Shown piece by piece: positions 16,421 through 24,946 of a stretch of DNA of 64,000 bases. Below the pieces are notes generated by a model. It was not told the origin of the DNA and did no database searches. It was given only the letters and a program-made list of their open reading frames with translations. Every line of letters starts with the position of its first letter. Positions within the stretch are counted from its first letter, which is position 1. This stretch comes from CAVSRC01 sp963743015 (lineage in GTDB: Bacteria > Pseudomonadota > Alphaproteobacteria > Rhizobiales > Kaistiaceae), in assembly GCA_963743015.1 (NCBI GenBank), contig CAVUOD010000014.1:1-64000 (forward strand), in the 5' to 3' direction. The translations under genes were made by a program, and so were the position numbers.

Positions 16421-17871
16421 TGCGGGATCACCAGGGTCTTCAGGAAGGCGATGAGGTCGGAACGGTCGGTATCGCTGGCGTCGATATATTTCTGGCGCGC
16501 GTCCCGCCCCTCCCCGCCATGGGCGCGGATGACGCCGTCGAGCGTGGTGATGTCGTTGCGGTGGCCATAGGGCGCGGTCGAGCCGACGCCCCACAGCTCG
16601 GCGGTGATGAAGACGTCGCGCTCGACGAAACGCTGGGCGAGCAGCTCGTTGCCGAGCCGGCTGACCTGGCCGTCGGAGATGTGGTGGCGCTTGAGATCGC
16701 CGAACAGCGGCACGAGGATCTGGCCCTTGTCGTTGCGCGGCAGTTTCTTCACCCAGTCGAGAAGCCCAAGATCGTAGGAGATCGGCTTGGCGACCTCGCC
16801 CGGGCGCAAGGTTCCGGCGGTGTCGTAAGGCGCCGGGTCCGTGAAGGTGAGGCTGTTCAGCGGCAGATTGGGCCTGTGGCACATGGCGCAGCCCATCGCC
16901 GTGAACACCTTCTCGCCCCTGGCAGCGGCAGCTTGCCAGGCCGGATCACCGGGCACCATGCGGGTCGGAGCCGGCAAGGTCGCCTGGAAGGCGACCAGCG
17001 CCGAGACGTCGCCCGGCGACAGTTCGTCGGGATGGCCGTCGCCGTCGAAATCGTCGGTTCCGGTCCACCGCTTGCCCCAGCGTTCGCTCGCTTCGAGGCC
17101 GAGGTGGATATTGCCGGCATTGACGGTGAACTGGCGCAGCGAGGCGAAGACGCCCTTCTGGCTGAACGGGCGCACGGTGAGGTCCGAATCGATTCCCTCC
17201 AGTGCGGAGAAATCGACCAGGCCGTCCGGCATCACGGTCAGCTTGCCGAAATCGACGCCCTTGGATGACAGGCTGATGGTCTCCGGCTGGCCGCTCTTGC
17301 GCGCGGCGGCGACCGCCTTGTTGCGCTCGGCCCTGAACTCGGCCGTCATCTCGCGGGCGAGCAGTTCGATGAGGCCGTCGCCGAACAGGCTGACCGAGCC
17401 GCGCTCATCGGAGAACTGCGGATCGAGCGTGTCGAAATCGGCGCTCTCGAAACCCTCGGAGATGAAGGCGTTGGCGGTGAAGTCTCCGGCGCCGCCGAGG
17501 ATCGGCACGTTGTGGCAGCTTTGGCAGTTGTTGGAATCGAGCCCGGCGGTACGGCGGAACATGACGTCGACGGGATGCTTGCGCAGCGTCGGGATGATCG
17601 CCTGGGTGGCCATCGGACGGCCGAGGCCGTCGGCGGTGGTGAAGCGCGCCGTGAACAGGTTCTTGCCGTCCTGGACCAGCTGCTTGAGCTGGTCGGAGGT
17701 CAGCGAGCCCTCGAACTGGTCGAACGCAACATGGCTATGGATGGCCTTCTCGGCCCAAGGAACCATGTCACCGGCCGCGGCCGAGCCGCTGACCAGCAAA
17801 GCAGCGCAGATCGCAGCCGCCCCTAAACGAGCCTGGTGTCGCCTTCCGTGCCCGCGAGTCCCATTCGTCAT
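16417..17871 (-). CDS. Di-haem c-type cytochrome of the DHOR (thiol oxidoreductase-like) family
   Basis: A 484-residue exported protein with an N-terminal signal segment (AAAICAALLVSGSAAAG). Two CxxCH haem sites are present, NCQSCHNVPILGGAG in the N-terminal half and GCAMCHRPNLPL in the C-terminal half, as in di-haem oxidoreductases of the MauG/cytochrome c peroxidase superfamily (DUF1111). LWGVGSTAPYGHRNDITTLD near the end is typical of this family. Expected role: periplasmic electron transfer or oxidation, with the cognate substrate unknown. The start overlaps the ABC ATPase stop by four bases and the end overlaps the FG-GAP gene by four bases. Coupling of a sugar-importer gene to a periplasmic cytochrome is unusual. 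Confidence 0.88.
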   Translation of the reverse strand: MTNGTRGHGRRHQARLGAAAICAALLVSGSAAAGDMVPWAEKAIHSHVAFDQFEGSLTSDQLKQLVQDGKNLFTARFTTADGLGRPMATQAIIPTLRKHPVDVMFRRTAGLDSNNCQSCHNVPILGGAGDFTANAFISEGFESADFDTLDPQFSDERGSVSLFGDGLIELLAREMTAEFRAERNKAVAAARKSGQPETISLSSKGVDFGKLTVMPDGLVDFSALEGIDSDLTVRPFSQKGVFASLRQFTVNAGNIHLGLEASERWGKRWTGTDDFDGDGHPDELSPGDVSALVAFQATLPAPTRMVPGDPAWQAAAARGEKVFTAMGCAMCHRPNLPLNSLTFTDPAPYDTAGTLRPGEVAKPISYDLGLLDWVKKLPRNDKGQILVPLFGDLKRHHISDGQVSRLGNELLAQRFVERDVFITAELWGVGSTAPYGHRNDITTLDGVIRAHGGEGRDARQKYIDASDTDRSDLIAFLKTLVIPQ

Positions 17872-18659
17872 GCCCTCGCCTCTGAATAGGCATTGGTGAC
17901 CGTCACACCGGCCGGAATGCTTCCGCCGATGATCATGCCCAATACCGAGTCGACATCAACATGGGTCTTGTCGACAGTGCCGACCATGCGCGCCGTCTTC
18001 ATGACGGTGATGCGGTCCGCCAGATCGAAAACGTCGTGAATTTCGTGGCTGATCAGGAAGATGCCGATGCCTTCCTTCTTCAGCTGCTTGACGAGGTCGC
18101 GCACCTGAGCGGTCTCGGCGGGGCCGAGGGCGGCGGTCGGCTCGTCCATGATGAGGATACGTGCATTGAAGTGGATGGCGCGGGCGATGGCGACCGACTG
18201 GCGCTGGCCGCCGGACAGCGTGACCACCGGATTCTTGAAGCGGACGAAGTATGGATTGAGGCGACCCATGACCTTGCGGGTCGCCGCCTCCATGGCCACG
18301 TCGTCGAGCGTTCCTATTCTGGTGCGCAGTTCACGGCCAAGGAACAGGTTGGACGCCGCATCGATGTTGTCGGCAAGCGCCAGCGTCTGATAGATCGTCT
18401 CGATGCCGTAGTTCTTGGCATCGCGCGGGTTGTTGATCGTGGCGAGCTTGCCATTGATGTAGATCTCGCCCGAATCGCATTTTTGCGCGCCGGAAAGCAC
18501 CTTCATCAGCGTCGATTTGCCGGCACCATTGCCGCCGACAAGGCCCACCACCTCGCCTTCATGCAGGTTGATGTAGGCATGCTCGACAGCGTGAATGCCG
18601 CCAAACGCGACGGAGATGTCGCGCATTTCAACAAGCGGTACGCGGTCCTCGGACATCAC
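17868..18659 (-). CDS. Sugar ABC transporter ATP-binding protein (CUT2, single domain)
   Basis: A 263-residue ATPase with one nucleotide-binding domain: Walker A GLVGGNGAGKST, signature LSGGQRQSVAIARAI, Walker B RILIMDEPTAA, and the switch histidine in FLISHEIHDVF. Many CUT2 sugar ATPases (XylG, RbsA, MglA) are about 500 residues with two domains; single-domain forms resemble FrcA of rhizobia. It follows the permease by 21 bp and overlaps the cytochrome gene. It powers import of the sugar bound by the XylF-like protein. Confidence 0.9.
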   Translation of the reverse strand: MMSEDRVPLVEMRDISVAFGGIHAVEHAYINLHEGEVVGLVGGNGAGKSTLMKVLSGAQKCDSGEIYINGKLATINNPRDAKNYGIETIYQTLALADNIDAASNLFLGRELRTRIGTLDDVAMEAATRKVMGRLNPYFVRFKNPVVTLSGGQRQSVAIARAIHFNARILIMDEPTAALGPAETAQVRDLVKQLKKEGIGIFLISHEIHDVFDLADRITVMKTARMVGTVDKTHVDVDSVLGMIIGGSIPAGVTVTNAYSEARA

Positions 18660-18680
18660 AAATCATCCCTGTATTGCCGC

Positions 18681-19991
18681 TTACGTCGCCCGCCGTCGGT
18701 ACGCGGTATCGATGCCGACGGCCATGACCAACACGACGCCGATGATGACGTTCTGCATCGGCGTGTCGATGCCCATCAGCTCCATGCCCGACTGTAGCGA
18801 CTGCATCACCAGGGCGCCCAGCATGGCGCCCGAAATGGTCCCTATGCCACCGGCAAAGGAGGTGCCGCCGATGACCGTGGCCGCGATCGTGTAGAGCTCG
18901 TAGTTGGTGCCCAGGCCGGCCGTGGCAGCAGCGAGGCGCGCCGTGGCGACCAGCGCACCAACGGTCGTCAGGATGCCCATCACGATGAAGGTCTGCATGA
19001 TGACCTTGCGGACGTTGATGCCGGCCAGGGCGGCCGCGTCCGGATTGCCGCCAATGGCGAAGACGTAACGGCCGAAGCGCGTGCGCTTGGAAACGAACGC
19101 CATCACCAGCGCGGCGAGCAAGGCGATCAGCACGGGCACCGAGAGGCCGAAGGAGATGAACAGGCCCCCGTCAGGCCAGGGAATGTTGTGCGCCTCGGCG
19201 TAGCGCCGGGCGAGAATCGGCGGCATCGGATAGGCGTTGATCACCGCGATCGCGCCAAGCGCCGTGGCGCAACCGACCACCGACAGGAAGACCTCCGCCC
19301 AGATCGGGCGCAGCGGGAAGTGGAACCGGCGCCGCTGACCGCGGCTCAAGATGATGCTGGTCACGATGCCGATACAGGCGATCACGCCAACCACCCAGCT
19401 CCAGTTGGCACCAATCGTGCCGGTCGCCCCGCCACCGAACCACTTGTAGATCGGGTCGATCGCAGGAACAGTGCGCCCCGTGGTGACAAGATAGGCCGCC
19501 CCGCGCCAGACCAGCAATCCGGCCAGCGTGACGATGAAGGCCGGCACCTGAAGATACGCGATGATGAAGCCTTGCAGGGCGCCGATCGCTGCACCGAAGA
19601 TCAGGCCGACGATGATGACGATCAGCCAGGTCCCCGGAACGGTGAAGCCGGCCAGCCACGGCAGCACTTCCGACTGCGTGACCACCATGATCATGCCGAG
19701 GAAGCCGATCAGCGAGCCGACCGACAGATCGATGCCGCGCGACACGATGATCAGCACCATGCCGTTCGCCAATATCGAGATCACCGCGGTCTGGACCGAG
19801 AGGTTCCACAGGTTGCGCGGCGTCAGGAAGAGCCCGTGTGAAAGAAACTGAAACCCAATCCAGATCACGGCGAGCGCGATCAGCATTCCGACCAGGCGGA
19901 CATCGACTTCGGTTGCCTGGAGGAGATTGTGAACGATCCCAGCCCGATGGGTCTGGACCGGTTTGGGAACAGTGCTAGTCCCGTCAACCAT
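18681..19991 (-). CDS. xylH: Sugar ABC transporter permease (XylH-like)
   Basis: A 436-residue polytopic inner-membrane permease of the CUT2/branched-chain superfamily. About 10-12 TM segments are apparent, including VISILANGMVLIIVSRGIDL and the conserved cytoplasmic loop RFGRYVFAIGGNPDAAALAG. The length matches XylH-type permeases, longer than RbsC. The C-terminal helix ends IIGVVLVMAVGIDTAYRRR. It is preceded by a 136-bp gap from xylF holding a large hairpin. xylA and xylB at 62443-64000 support a xylose role, but the locus is about 41 kb away, so the sugar is not proven. Confidence 0.88.
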   Translation of the reverse strand: MVDGTSTVPKPVQTHRAGIVHNLLQATEVDVRLVGMLIALAVIWIGFQFLSHGLFLTPRNLWNLSVQTAVISILANGMVLIIVSRGIDLSVGSLIGFLGMIMVVTQSEVLPWLAGFTVPGTWLIVIIVGLIFGAAIGALQGFIIAYLQVPAFIVTLAGLLVWRGAAYLVTTGRTVPAIDPIYKWFGGGATGTIGANWSWVVGVIACIGIVTSIILSRGQRRRFHFPLRPIWAEVFLSVVGCATALGAIAVINAYPMPPILARRYAEAHNIPWPDGGLFISFGLSVPVLIALLAALVMAFVSKRTRFGRYVFAIGGNPDAAALAGINVRKVIMQTFIVMGILTTVGALVATARLAAATAGLGTNYELYTIAATVIGGTSFAGGIGTISGAMLGALVMQSLQSGMELMGIDTPMQNVIIGVVLVMAVGIDTAYRRRAT

Positions 19992-20055
19992 GGTGACTAC
20001 CGCCCGTCAAATAACGCGGCACGCTCCCCAAATGGGACCCCGTCAACCTGCCGCG

Positions 20056-20097
20056 GATATGCCACGCCGCCGCTCTCGCAGCGGCGTGGCGCATATC
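20056..20097 (-). terminator. Intercistronic stem-loop between xylF and xylH
   Basis: GCCACGCCGC (20061-20070) pairs perfectly with GCGGCGTGGC (20081-20090), extended outward by GATAT/ATATC around a small bulge. There is no T-tract. Such hairpins after the binding-protein gene commonly stabilise the upstream message and reduce read-through, giving more binding protein than permease. Confidence 0.6.
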
Positions 20098-20127
20098 AAT
20101 GCTAGGAAGTCGCAGCTGATCTAGAGA

Positions 20128-21168
20128 TCAGTCGCAGGCCTTGACGGTCCCGGCGGCGACACCCTGGCACGCAGCTTCCTTGGTAACCCAGCCAGCGTCA
20201 ATCACCACGCTCAGATTGTCCTTGGTGATCGCAGTCGGGGTCAGCAGGATGGCGTTCATTTCAACGTGCTTGGCACCGCCGTTGAACTTCACCGCACCGT
20301 CGATCTTGTCGGGGGCGGTTCCGCCGGCGAGGGCAAGCGCGACCTCTGCGGCCTTCTTGCCGAGAGCGCGAGCGTCCTTCCAGATCGAGATGGTCTGGGT
20401 GCCGAGAGCAACGCGGTTGAGCGCAGCCTGATCGCCGTCCTGGCCGGACAACGCGACGTGGCCGGTGAGGCCCTGCGCCGCGAGCGCGGCGGAGACGCCG
20501 GTCGCCATGCCGTCGTTCTCGGAGAGAACGGCGTCAACCTTGTTGTTGTTCTGGGTGAGGAACTGCTCCATCTCGCGCTGAGCATTATCCGGCGCCCAGT
20601 TGTCGGTGTAGGTTTCGCCGACGATCTTGATGTCGCCGCTCTTCACCGCCGGTCCGATGACCTCTTCCATGCCAGCGCGCAGGAAGTCGGCATTCGGGTC
20701 AGCCGAGTTGCCCTTGATGATGACGTAGTTGCCCTTCGGCACGGCGGCATAGACCGCCTTGGCCATCAGGACGCCGACGCCCTTGTTATCGAAGGTGATG
20801 TAGAAAGCGTTCGGGTTCTCGAACAGACGGTCATAGGCGATGACCGGAATACCCTCGTCGTGCGCCTTGTTGACTGCCGGCTGGATGGCGTCCTGATCCT
20901 GAGCCAGGATGATGAGGGCGTTGGCGCCCTGCGAAATCAGGTTCTCGACGTCGGTCAGCTGCTTTTCGGCAGACGACTGTGCGTCGGTCGAAATGTACTT
21001 GGCGCCCGCAGCTTCGAGCGCCGCCTTGATCGCCGGCTCGTCCCATTTGCCCCAGCGCTCTTCGGCGTGGTTATTCCACGACACACCAACGACCATCTGG
21101 GCCATCGATGCGCTCGCCGATACGGCCAAGCCGATCGCCGCAATGGCAGTTACCAGTAGCTTCCGCAT
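20128..21168 (-). CDS. xylF: D-xylose-type periplasmic sugar-binding protein
   Basis: A 346-residue periplasmic binding protein of the ABC sugar importer. Signal peptide: LLVTAIAAIGLAVSASASMA. The type-I fold shows VVGVSWNNHAEERWGKWDEP, LTDVENLISQGANALIIL, PVIAYDRLFENP and VDAVLSENDGMATGVSAALA, as expected of XylF rather than RbsB. The start is supported by GGAGGG on the minus strand (complement at 21174-21180). First gene of the operon that continues through the permease, ATPase, cytochrome, FG-GAP and M24-like genes. The ligand is probably xylose or a related pentose. Confidence 0.9.
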   Translation of the reverse strand: MRKLLVTAIAAIGLAVSASASMAQMVVGVSWNNHAEERWGKWDEPAIKAALEAAGAKYISTDAQSSAEKQLTDVENLISQGANALIILAQDQDAIQPAVNKAHDEGIPVIAYDRLFENPNAFYITFDNKGVGVLMAKAVYAAVPKGNYVIIKGNSADPNADFLRAGMEEVIGPAVKSGDIKIVGETYTDNWAPDNAQREMEQFLTQNNNKVDAVLSENDGMATGVSAALAAQGLTGHVALSGQDGDQAALNRVALGTQTISIWKDARALGKKAAEVALALAGGTAPDKIDGAVKFNGGAKHVEMNAILLTPTAITKDNLSVVIDAGWVTKEAACQGVAAGTVKACD

Positions 21169-21688
21169 AAATCCCTCCCGTTAAGTAGAATGAATACCCA
21201 GGAAAACGGGCATACATCCCATGAAACAACAATCCGTCAAACCGATACTTTGTAAACACAGTTCACGACGGCCATGCGCGGCCGCTCGCCGAACGTGCAG
21301 CATCGGTGCGGTCGCACCATATCGAGTAAAGTGGTTGTTCCGCAAGCGATATCAGGAGCCGGCGGCGGGCGGCGGTCAGCATGTCGCAACTCCGCGCATC
21401 GGAGGCCAAACATGTACCATTTCGCTCCCATCCGGACGCGCCGGGAGGCGCCCTGCCGGGCACTGAAGCGGATAACGTCCTACGATCACACGGAACTTGC
21501 CGACCGCCGCGGCGATGTTTTGGCCGTTCCTCGCGGCGCCACGCCCCCCGCCACATCGCGCCGTTGCTTTGCCGGATCGCGCGTCAGTCATGACCGTTCG
21601 CGGTCGCCGTGGCGGCCTCATCGGTCCATGGTGGCAAAGAGGGTGTTTCCGCACCGAGGCGAAGGGGGCGAATTGGCGGCGCCGGCGG

Positions 21689-21778
21689 CTACTGGATGCC
21701 GAGATAAGGCAGCGCCAACACCACCGAGGAAGCGGCGCTGAGGACGAGGAAGGCGGCAATGCGAAGCGGCAGGGACAT
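21689..21778 (-). CDS. Small hydrophobic protein, 29 residues, paralogue 1
   Basis: Start codon complement CAT at 21776-21778, stop TAG at 21689-21691. The product begins MSLPLRIAAFLVLSAAS and ends VVLALPYLGIQ: a short basic N-terminus, then one TM helix. It aligns end to end without gaps with the product of 21909-21998, sharing MxLxLR, FLVLSAAS and VLALPYL. Two same-length paralogues in tandem are strong evidence that both are translated. The ribosome binding site is weak. No known family is recognised; small single-TM accessory subunits or membrane toxins are possibilities. Confidence 0.6.
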   Translation of the reverse strand: MSLPLRIAAFLVLSAASSVVLALPYLGIQ

Positions 21779-21908
21779 TGTTCTAACCTGAAACAACTGG
21801 CAGCTCTCATATGAACCGATTGCCGTCATTGTGCGGTGACGTCGGTCACAGGCGTGGCGACGGCGCCACCAACGGGCGCGTCGCGGGCTTCTTTCCGTGG
21901 AAGAGAGA

Positions 21909-21998
21909 CTAGTGAATGGTCAGGTAGGGCAGCGCCAGAACGGCGGTCGAAGCGGCACTCAACACGAGAAACACGAGAACCCGAAGCGACAGCGTCAT
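21909..21998 (-). CDS. Small hydrophobic protein, 29 residues, paralogue 2
   Basis: Start codon complement CAT at 21996-21998, stop TAG at 21909-21911. A clear AGGGG (complement at 22004-22008) lies about five bases upstream. The product begins MTLSLRVLVFLVLSAAS and ends AVLALPYLTIH, one TM helix after a short charged start. It is a paralogue of 21689-21778, 130 bp away on the same strand. Synonymous differences between the copies indicate selection on the peptide. Function unknown. Confidence 0.65.
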   Translation of the reverse strand: MTLSLRVLVFLVLSAASTAVLALPYLTIH

Positions 21999-22303
21999 GA
22001 CATCCCCTCTCAGCCCTACCTGAGATAGCCCGGCTGTATTAATGTTTTATTGCACCGAAGCAAGGGGGCGTCGGAATTCATCGTAAAATTCGCCGGTTGC
22101 GCTGCCGATCCGCCCGGCCGTGGCCGGCCGCTTTGTCGCCGACAGCGCGGCCGACAAAGCCCGTGCAAGCTGGCCCGGAATATGTATAGGCTGCCTTGAT
22201 ACAGGCCGGGGGTCCGCTCACCAGCAACGTTTTCACGGCGCCTGTCACCGGTTCCCGAACCGGGCGGCGCGCGTCGTGCCTTGTCATTTCTCGGAGCCTA
22301 TCG

Positions 22304-23089
22304 ATGACGATTCGTACCACCGTCTGGGGAGAGAACGTCCACGACCGCGAGAACGCGCTCGTGCGCGAGATCTATCCGAAGGGCATGCACGGCTGCATCG
22401 CCGATGCGCTCAATGGCGATTCGGAGATCACCGCAACGACCGCGACCCTCGACCAGCCCGAGCACGGGCTGACCGCCGAGCGGCTCGCCAAGACGGACGT
22501 GCTGACCTGGTGGGGCCACAAGGCACATGGCGACGTCTCCGACACGGTCGTCGAGCGGGTGGCGGAGCGGGTGTGGGAGGGCATGGGCCTGATCGTTCTG
22601 CACTCCGGCCATTTCTCGAAGATCTTCAAGCGGCTCATGGGCACGCCCTGCTCGCTCAAATGGCGCGAGGCCGGCGAGAAGGAACGCATCTGGGTGATCA
22701 ACCGCAATCACCCGATCGCGCGGAGCCTGGGCGAGAGCTTCGTCGTCGAACAGACCGAGATGTATGGCGAGCCCTTCACCATTCCCGAGCCGATGGAGAC
22801 GGTGTTCATCAGCTGGTATGACGGCGGCGAGGTGTTCCGCTCCGGCGTCACCTATCAGCGCGGTGCGGGCCGCGTCTTCTATTTCTCGCCGGGCCATGAG
22901 GTCTATCCGATCTACCACGACAAGAACGTGCAGACCGTGCTGCGCAACGCGGTGAAGTGGGCCTACAACCCGGCGCCCGCCTGGAAGGGCATCACCAGCG
23001 CGCCCAACGTGCCGGTGGACAAGGCGCCCGAACCAATCGAAGAAAAGGGCCCGCGCCTGCACGCGGCGGGCGAAGCCGGCTTCCGCTAG
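22304..23089 (+). CDS. thuA: ThuA-like protein (trehalose utilisation family)
   Basis: A 261-residue cytosolic protein of the ThuA/class I glutamine amidotransferase-like fold. Recognisable parts are TVWGENVHDRENALVREIYP near the start, VLTWWGHKAHGDV, GLIVLHSGHFSKIFKRLMG and a C-terminal GRVFYFSPGHEVYPIYHDKN. The ATG at 22304 begins where homologues begin. ThuA acts with ThuB on 3-keto-glycosides formed from trehalose, maltitol and related disaccharides. The Gfo/Idh/MocA gene follows 10 bp downstream, matching the thuA-thuB layout of rhizobia and agrobacteria. No ThuEFGK transporter lies beside it; the nearest sugar importer is the xylFH-type system on the other strand. Confidence 0.88.
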   Translation: MTIRTTVWGENVHDRENALVREIYPKGMHGCIADALNGDSEITATTATLDQPEHGLTAERLAKTDVLTWWGHKAHGDVSDTVVERVAERVWEGMGLIVLHSGHFSKIFKRLMGTPCSLKWREAGEKERIWVINRNHPIARSLGESFVVEQTEMYGEPFTIPEPMETVFISWYDGGEVFRSGVTYQRGAGRVFYFSPGHEVYPIYHDKNVQTVLRNAVKWAYNPAPAWKGITSAPNVPVDKAPEPIEEKGPRLHAAGEAGFR

Positions 23090-23099
23090 GGGCCCGATC

Positions 23100-24161
23100 A
23101 TGAGCGACCTGGTCCGCTTGGCGATCGTCGGCACCGGCGGCATGGCGCGCACCCATGCCCGCTCCTTCCGTGTCCTTCCTGGCGTCGAACTGGTGGCGGC
23201 GGTCGAGCCGCAGGAGGATCGCCTCAACGTCTTCTGCGACGAATTCGGCATCCCCAACCGCTTCACCGACCTCGATGCGGCTATTGCCTGGGGCGCATTC
23301 GACGCGGTCGCCAACGTCACTCCGGACGCCGTCCACCATCCGACCTCGATGAAGCTGATCGCGGCGGGCAAGCACATATTGTGCGAGAAGCCGCTGGCGA
23401 CGACCTATCCGCTGGCGCTGGAGATGACCGAGGCGGCCGAGAGGCGCGGGGTGATCAACATGGTCAACCTCACCTATCGCGGCTCGCCGGCGGTGGAGAA
23501 GGCGCGCGAGATCGTCGTCAACGGCGAGATCGGCGAGATCCGCCACTTCGAGGCGTCCTATCTGCAGAGCTGGCTGGTCGGAAACCACTGGGGCGAGTGG
23601 CAGAACGAGGACCGCTGGCTGTGGCGCCTGTCGTCGCGACACGGCAGCCACGGCGTCATCGGCGACATCGGCATCCACATCGTCGATTTCGCCACCTATG
23701 CCTGCGCCAACGACATCGTGTGGATGGAAAGCCGCGCCAAGACCTTCGCCAAGGCCGATGGCGGGCGCATCGGCGACTACGTGCTCGACGCCAACGATTC
23801 CTTCGCCATGTCGGTGGAACTGAAGAACGGGGCGCTGGGGGTGATCCACGCCACCCGCTGGGGAACCGGCTACGCCAATACGCTTCGCCTCGACCTGTTC
23901 GGCAGCCGCGGCGGCCTGCAGATGATCACCACCGGCGACAAGTCCTGGCTCGGGCGCTGCGTCGGCAATGACGTCCACACCATGACCTGGCGCGAGGTCG
24001 CCTGCCCGCCGGTGCGCTCGGTCTACCGGCGCTTCATCGAATCGGTGCAGACCGGCGCGCATTCCAATCCCGACTTCCGCCAGGCGGCCAAGATCCAGCG
24101 CATCCTCGATCTCTGCCTGGAGGCCGGCGACCGCAGCCACGGCGGGGTAAGGCTGGATTAG
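23100..24161 (+). CDS. Gfo/Idh/MocA-family dehydrogenase, ThuB-like
   Basis: A 353-residue NAD(P)-dependent sugar dehydrogenase. Rossmann motif IVGTGGMARTHARSF; the EKP motif in HILCEKPLATTYPLAL with the cofactor/catalytic lysine; a C-terminal sheet domain with DANDSFAMSVELKNGALGVI. Partnered with the ThuA-like gene upstream, it most likely oxidises the C3 hydroxyl of a glycoside to a 3-keto sugar. The substrate is not determinable from sequence. Confidence 0.88.
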   Translation: MSDLVRLAIVGTGGMARTHARSFRVLPGVELVAAVEPQEDRLNVFCDEFGIPNRFTDLDAAIAWGAFDAVANVTPDAVHHPTSMKLIAAGKHILCEKPLATTYPLALEMTEAAERRGVINMVNLTYRGSPAVEKAREIVVNGEIGEIRHFEASYLQSWLVGNHWGEWQNEDRWLWRLSSRHGSHGVIGDIGIHIVDFATYACANDIVWMESRAKTFAKADGGRIGDYVLDANDSFAMSVELKNGALGVIHATRWGTGYANTLRLDLFGSRGGLQMITTGDKSWLGRCVGNDVHTMTWREVACPPVRSVYRRFIESVQTGAHSNPDFRQAAKIQRILDLCLEAGDRSHGGVRLD

Positions 24162-24280
24162 GCGGCAAGGAGACCGCCAGCACCCGGTAGCCGAAAAAAC
24201 CGGTGTCGATTGTCGTGAGAGGTCTCGGTCGTTCGTCGTTCCGGTGCCGCATCCGATGAATTGGCGAGAGGAGCCGCCTG

Positions 24281-24937
24281 ATGACCATAACCATCACCGC
24301 CTTTGAACGGTCGCCTGATGGCGGCAAGGGCCTGTCGCGCGATACGCGCGTGCGCTGGGCGCTTGAGGAAGTCGGCCAGCCCTACCAGGTCCGCCTCGTT
24401 TCGTTCCGTGCGATGAAGGAACCCGCTTACCTGGCGCTCCATCCATTCGGCAAGATTCCAACCTACGAAGAGGGCGATCTCGTTCTCTTCGAGACCGGCG
24501 CCATCGTCTTCCACATCGCCGAACACCATGCCGGCCTGCTGCCCGAGGATGCCAATGCCCGGGCGCGCGCGATCACATGGATCTTCGCCGCGCTGAACAC
24601 GGTGGAACCACCTATCCTCGAACTCGCCAACGCCCGGCTTCTCGAGAGCGACCGGCCGTGGAGCAAACGGCGCCTGCCTGTGGTCCAGGATCGCGTGCGC
24701 GATCGGCTGAAGCCATTGTCGGCGCGCCTCGGCGATGCCGACTGGCTCGACGGTAGGTTCAGCGCGGGCGACCTGATGATGGTGTCGGTGCTGCTCAGGC
24801 TGAGATCATCGGGCATTCTCAACGAATATCCGAACCTCGCCGCCTATGTCGCCCGCGGCGAAGGCCGGCCCGCCTACAAGCGGGCATTTGCCGCTCAATC
24901 GACGCTCTACGCCAACAAGCCGCCGGCGGCCGATTGA
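24281..24937 (+). CDS. Glutathione S-transferase family protein
   Basis: A 218-residue cytosolic GST. The N-terminal thioredoxin-fold domain carries LSRDTRVRWALEEVGQPYQ and the cis-proline/glutathione-binding segment LALHPFGKIPTYEEGDLVLF followed by ETGAIVFHIAE. The helical C-terminal domain carries FSAGDLMMVSVLLRLRSSG and ends YANKPP. Size and motifs are normal. It stands alone between the ThuB-like gene and a convergent O-methyltransferase; the substrate is unknown. Confidence 0.9.
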   Translation: MTITITAFERSPDGGKGLSRDTRVRWALEEVGQPYQVRLVSFRAMKEPAYLALHPFGKIPTYEEGDLVLFETGAIVFHIAEHHAGLLPEDANARARAITWIFAALNTVEPPILELANARLLESDRPWSKRRLPVVQDRVRDRLKPLSARLGDADWLDGRFSAGDLMMVSVLLRLRSSGILNEYPNLAAYVARGEGRPAYKRAFAAQSTLYANKPPAAD

Positions 24938-24946
24938 GGTCGCAAA

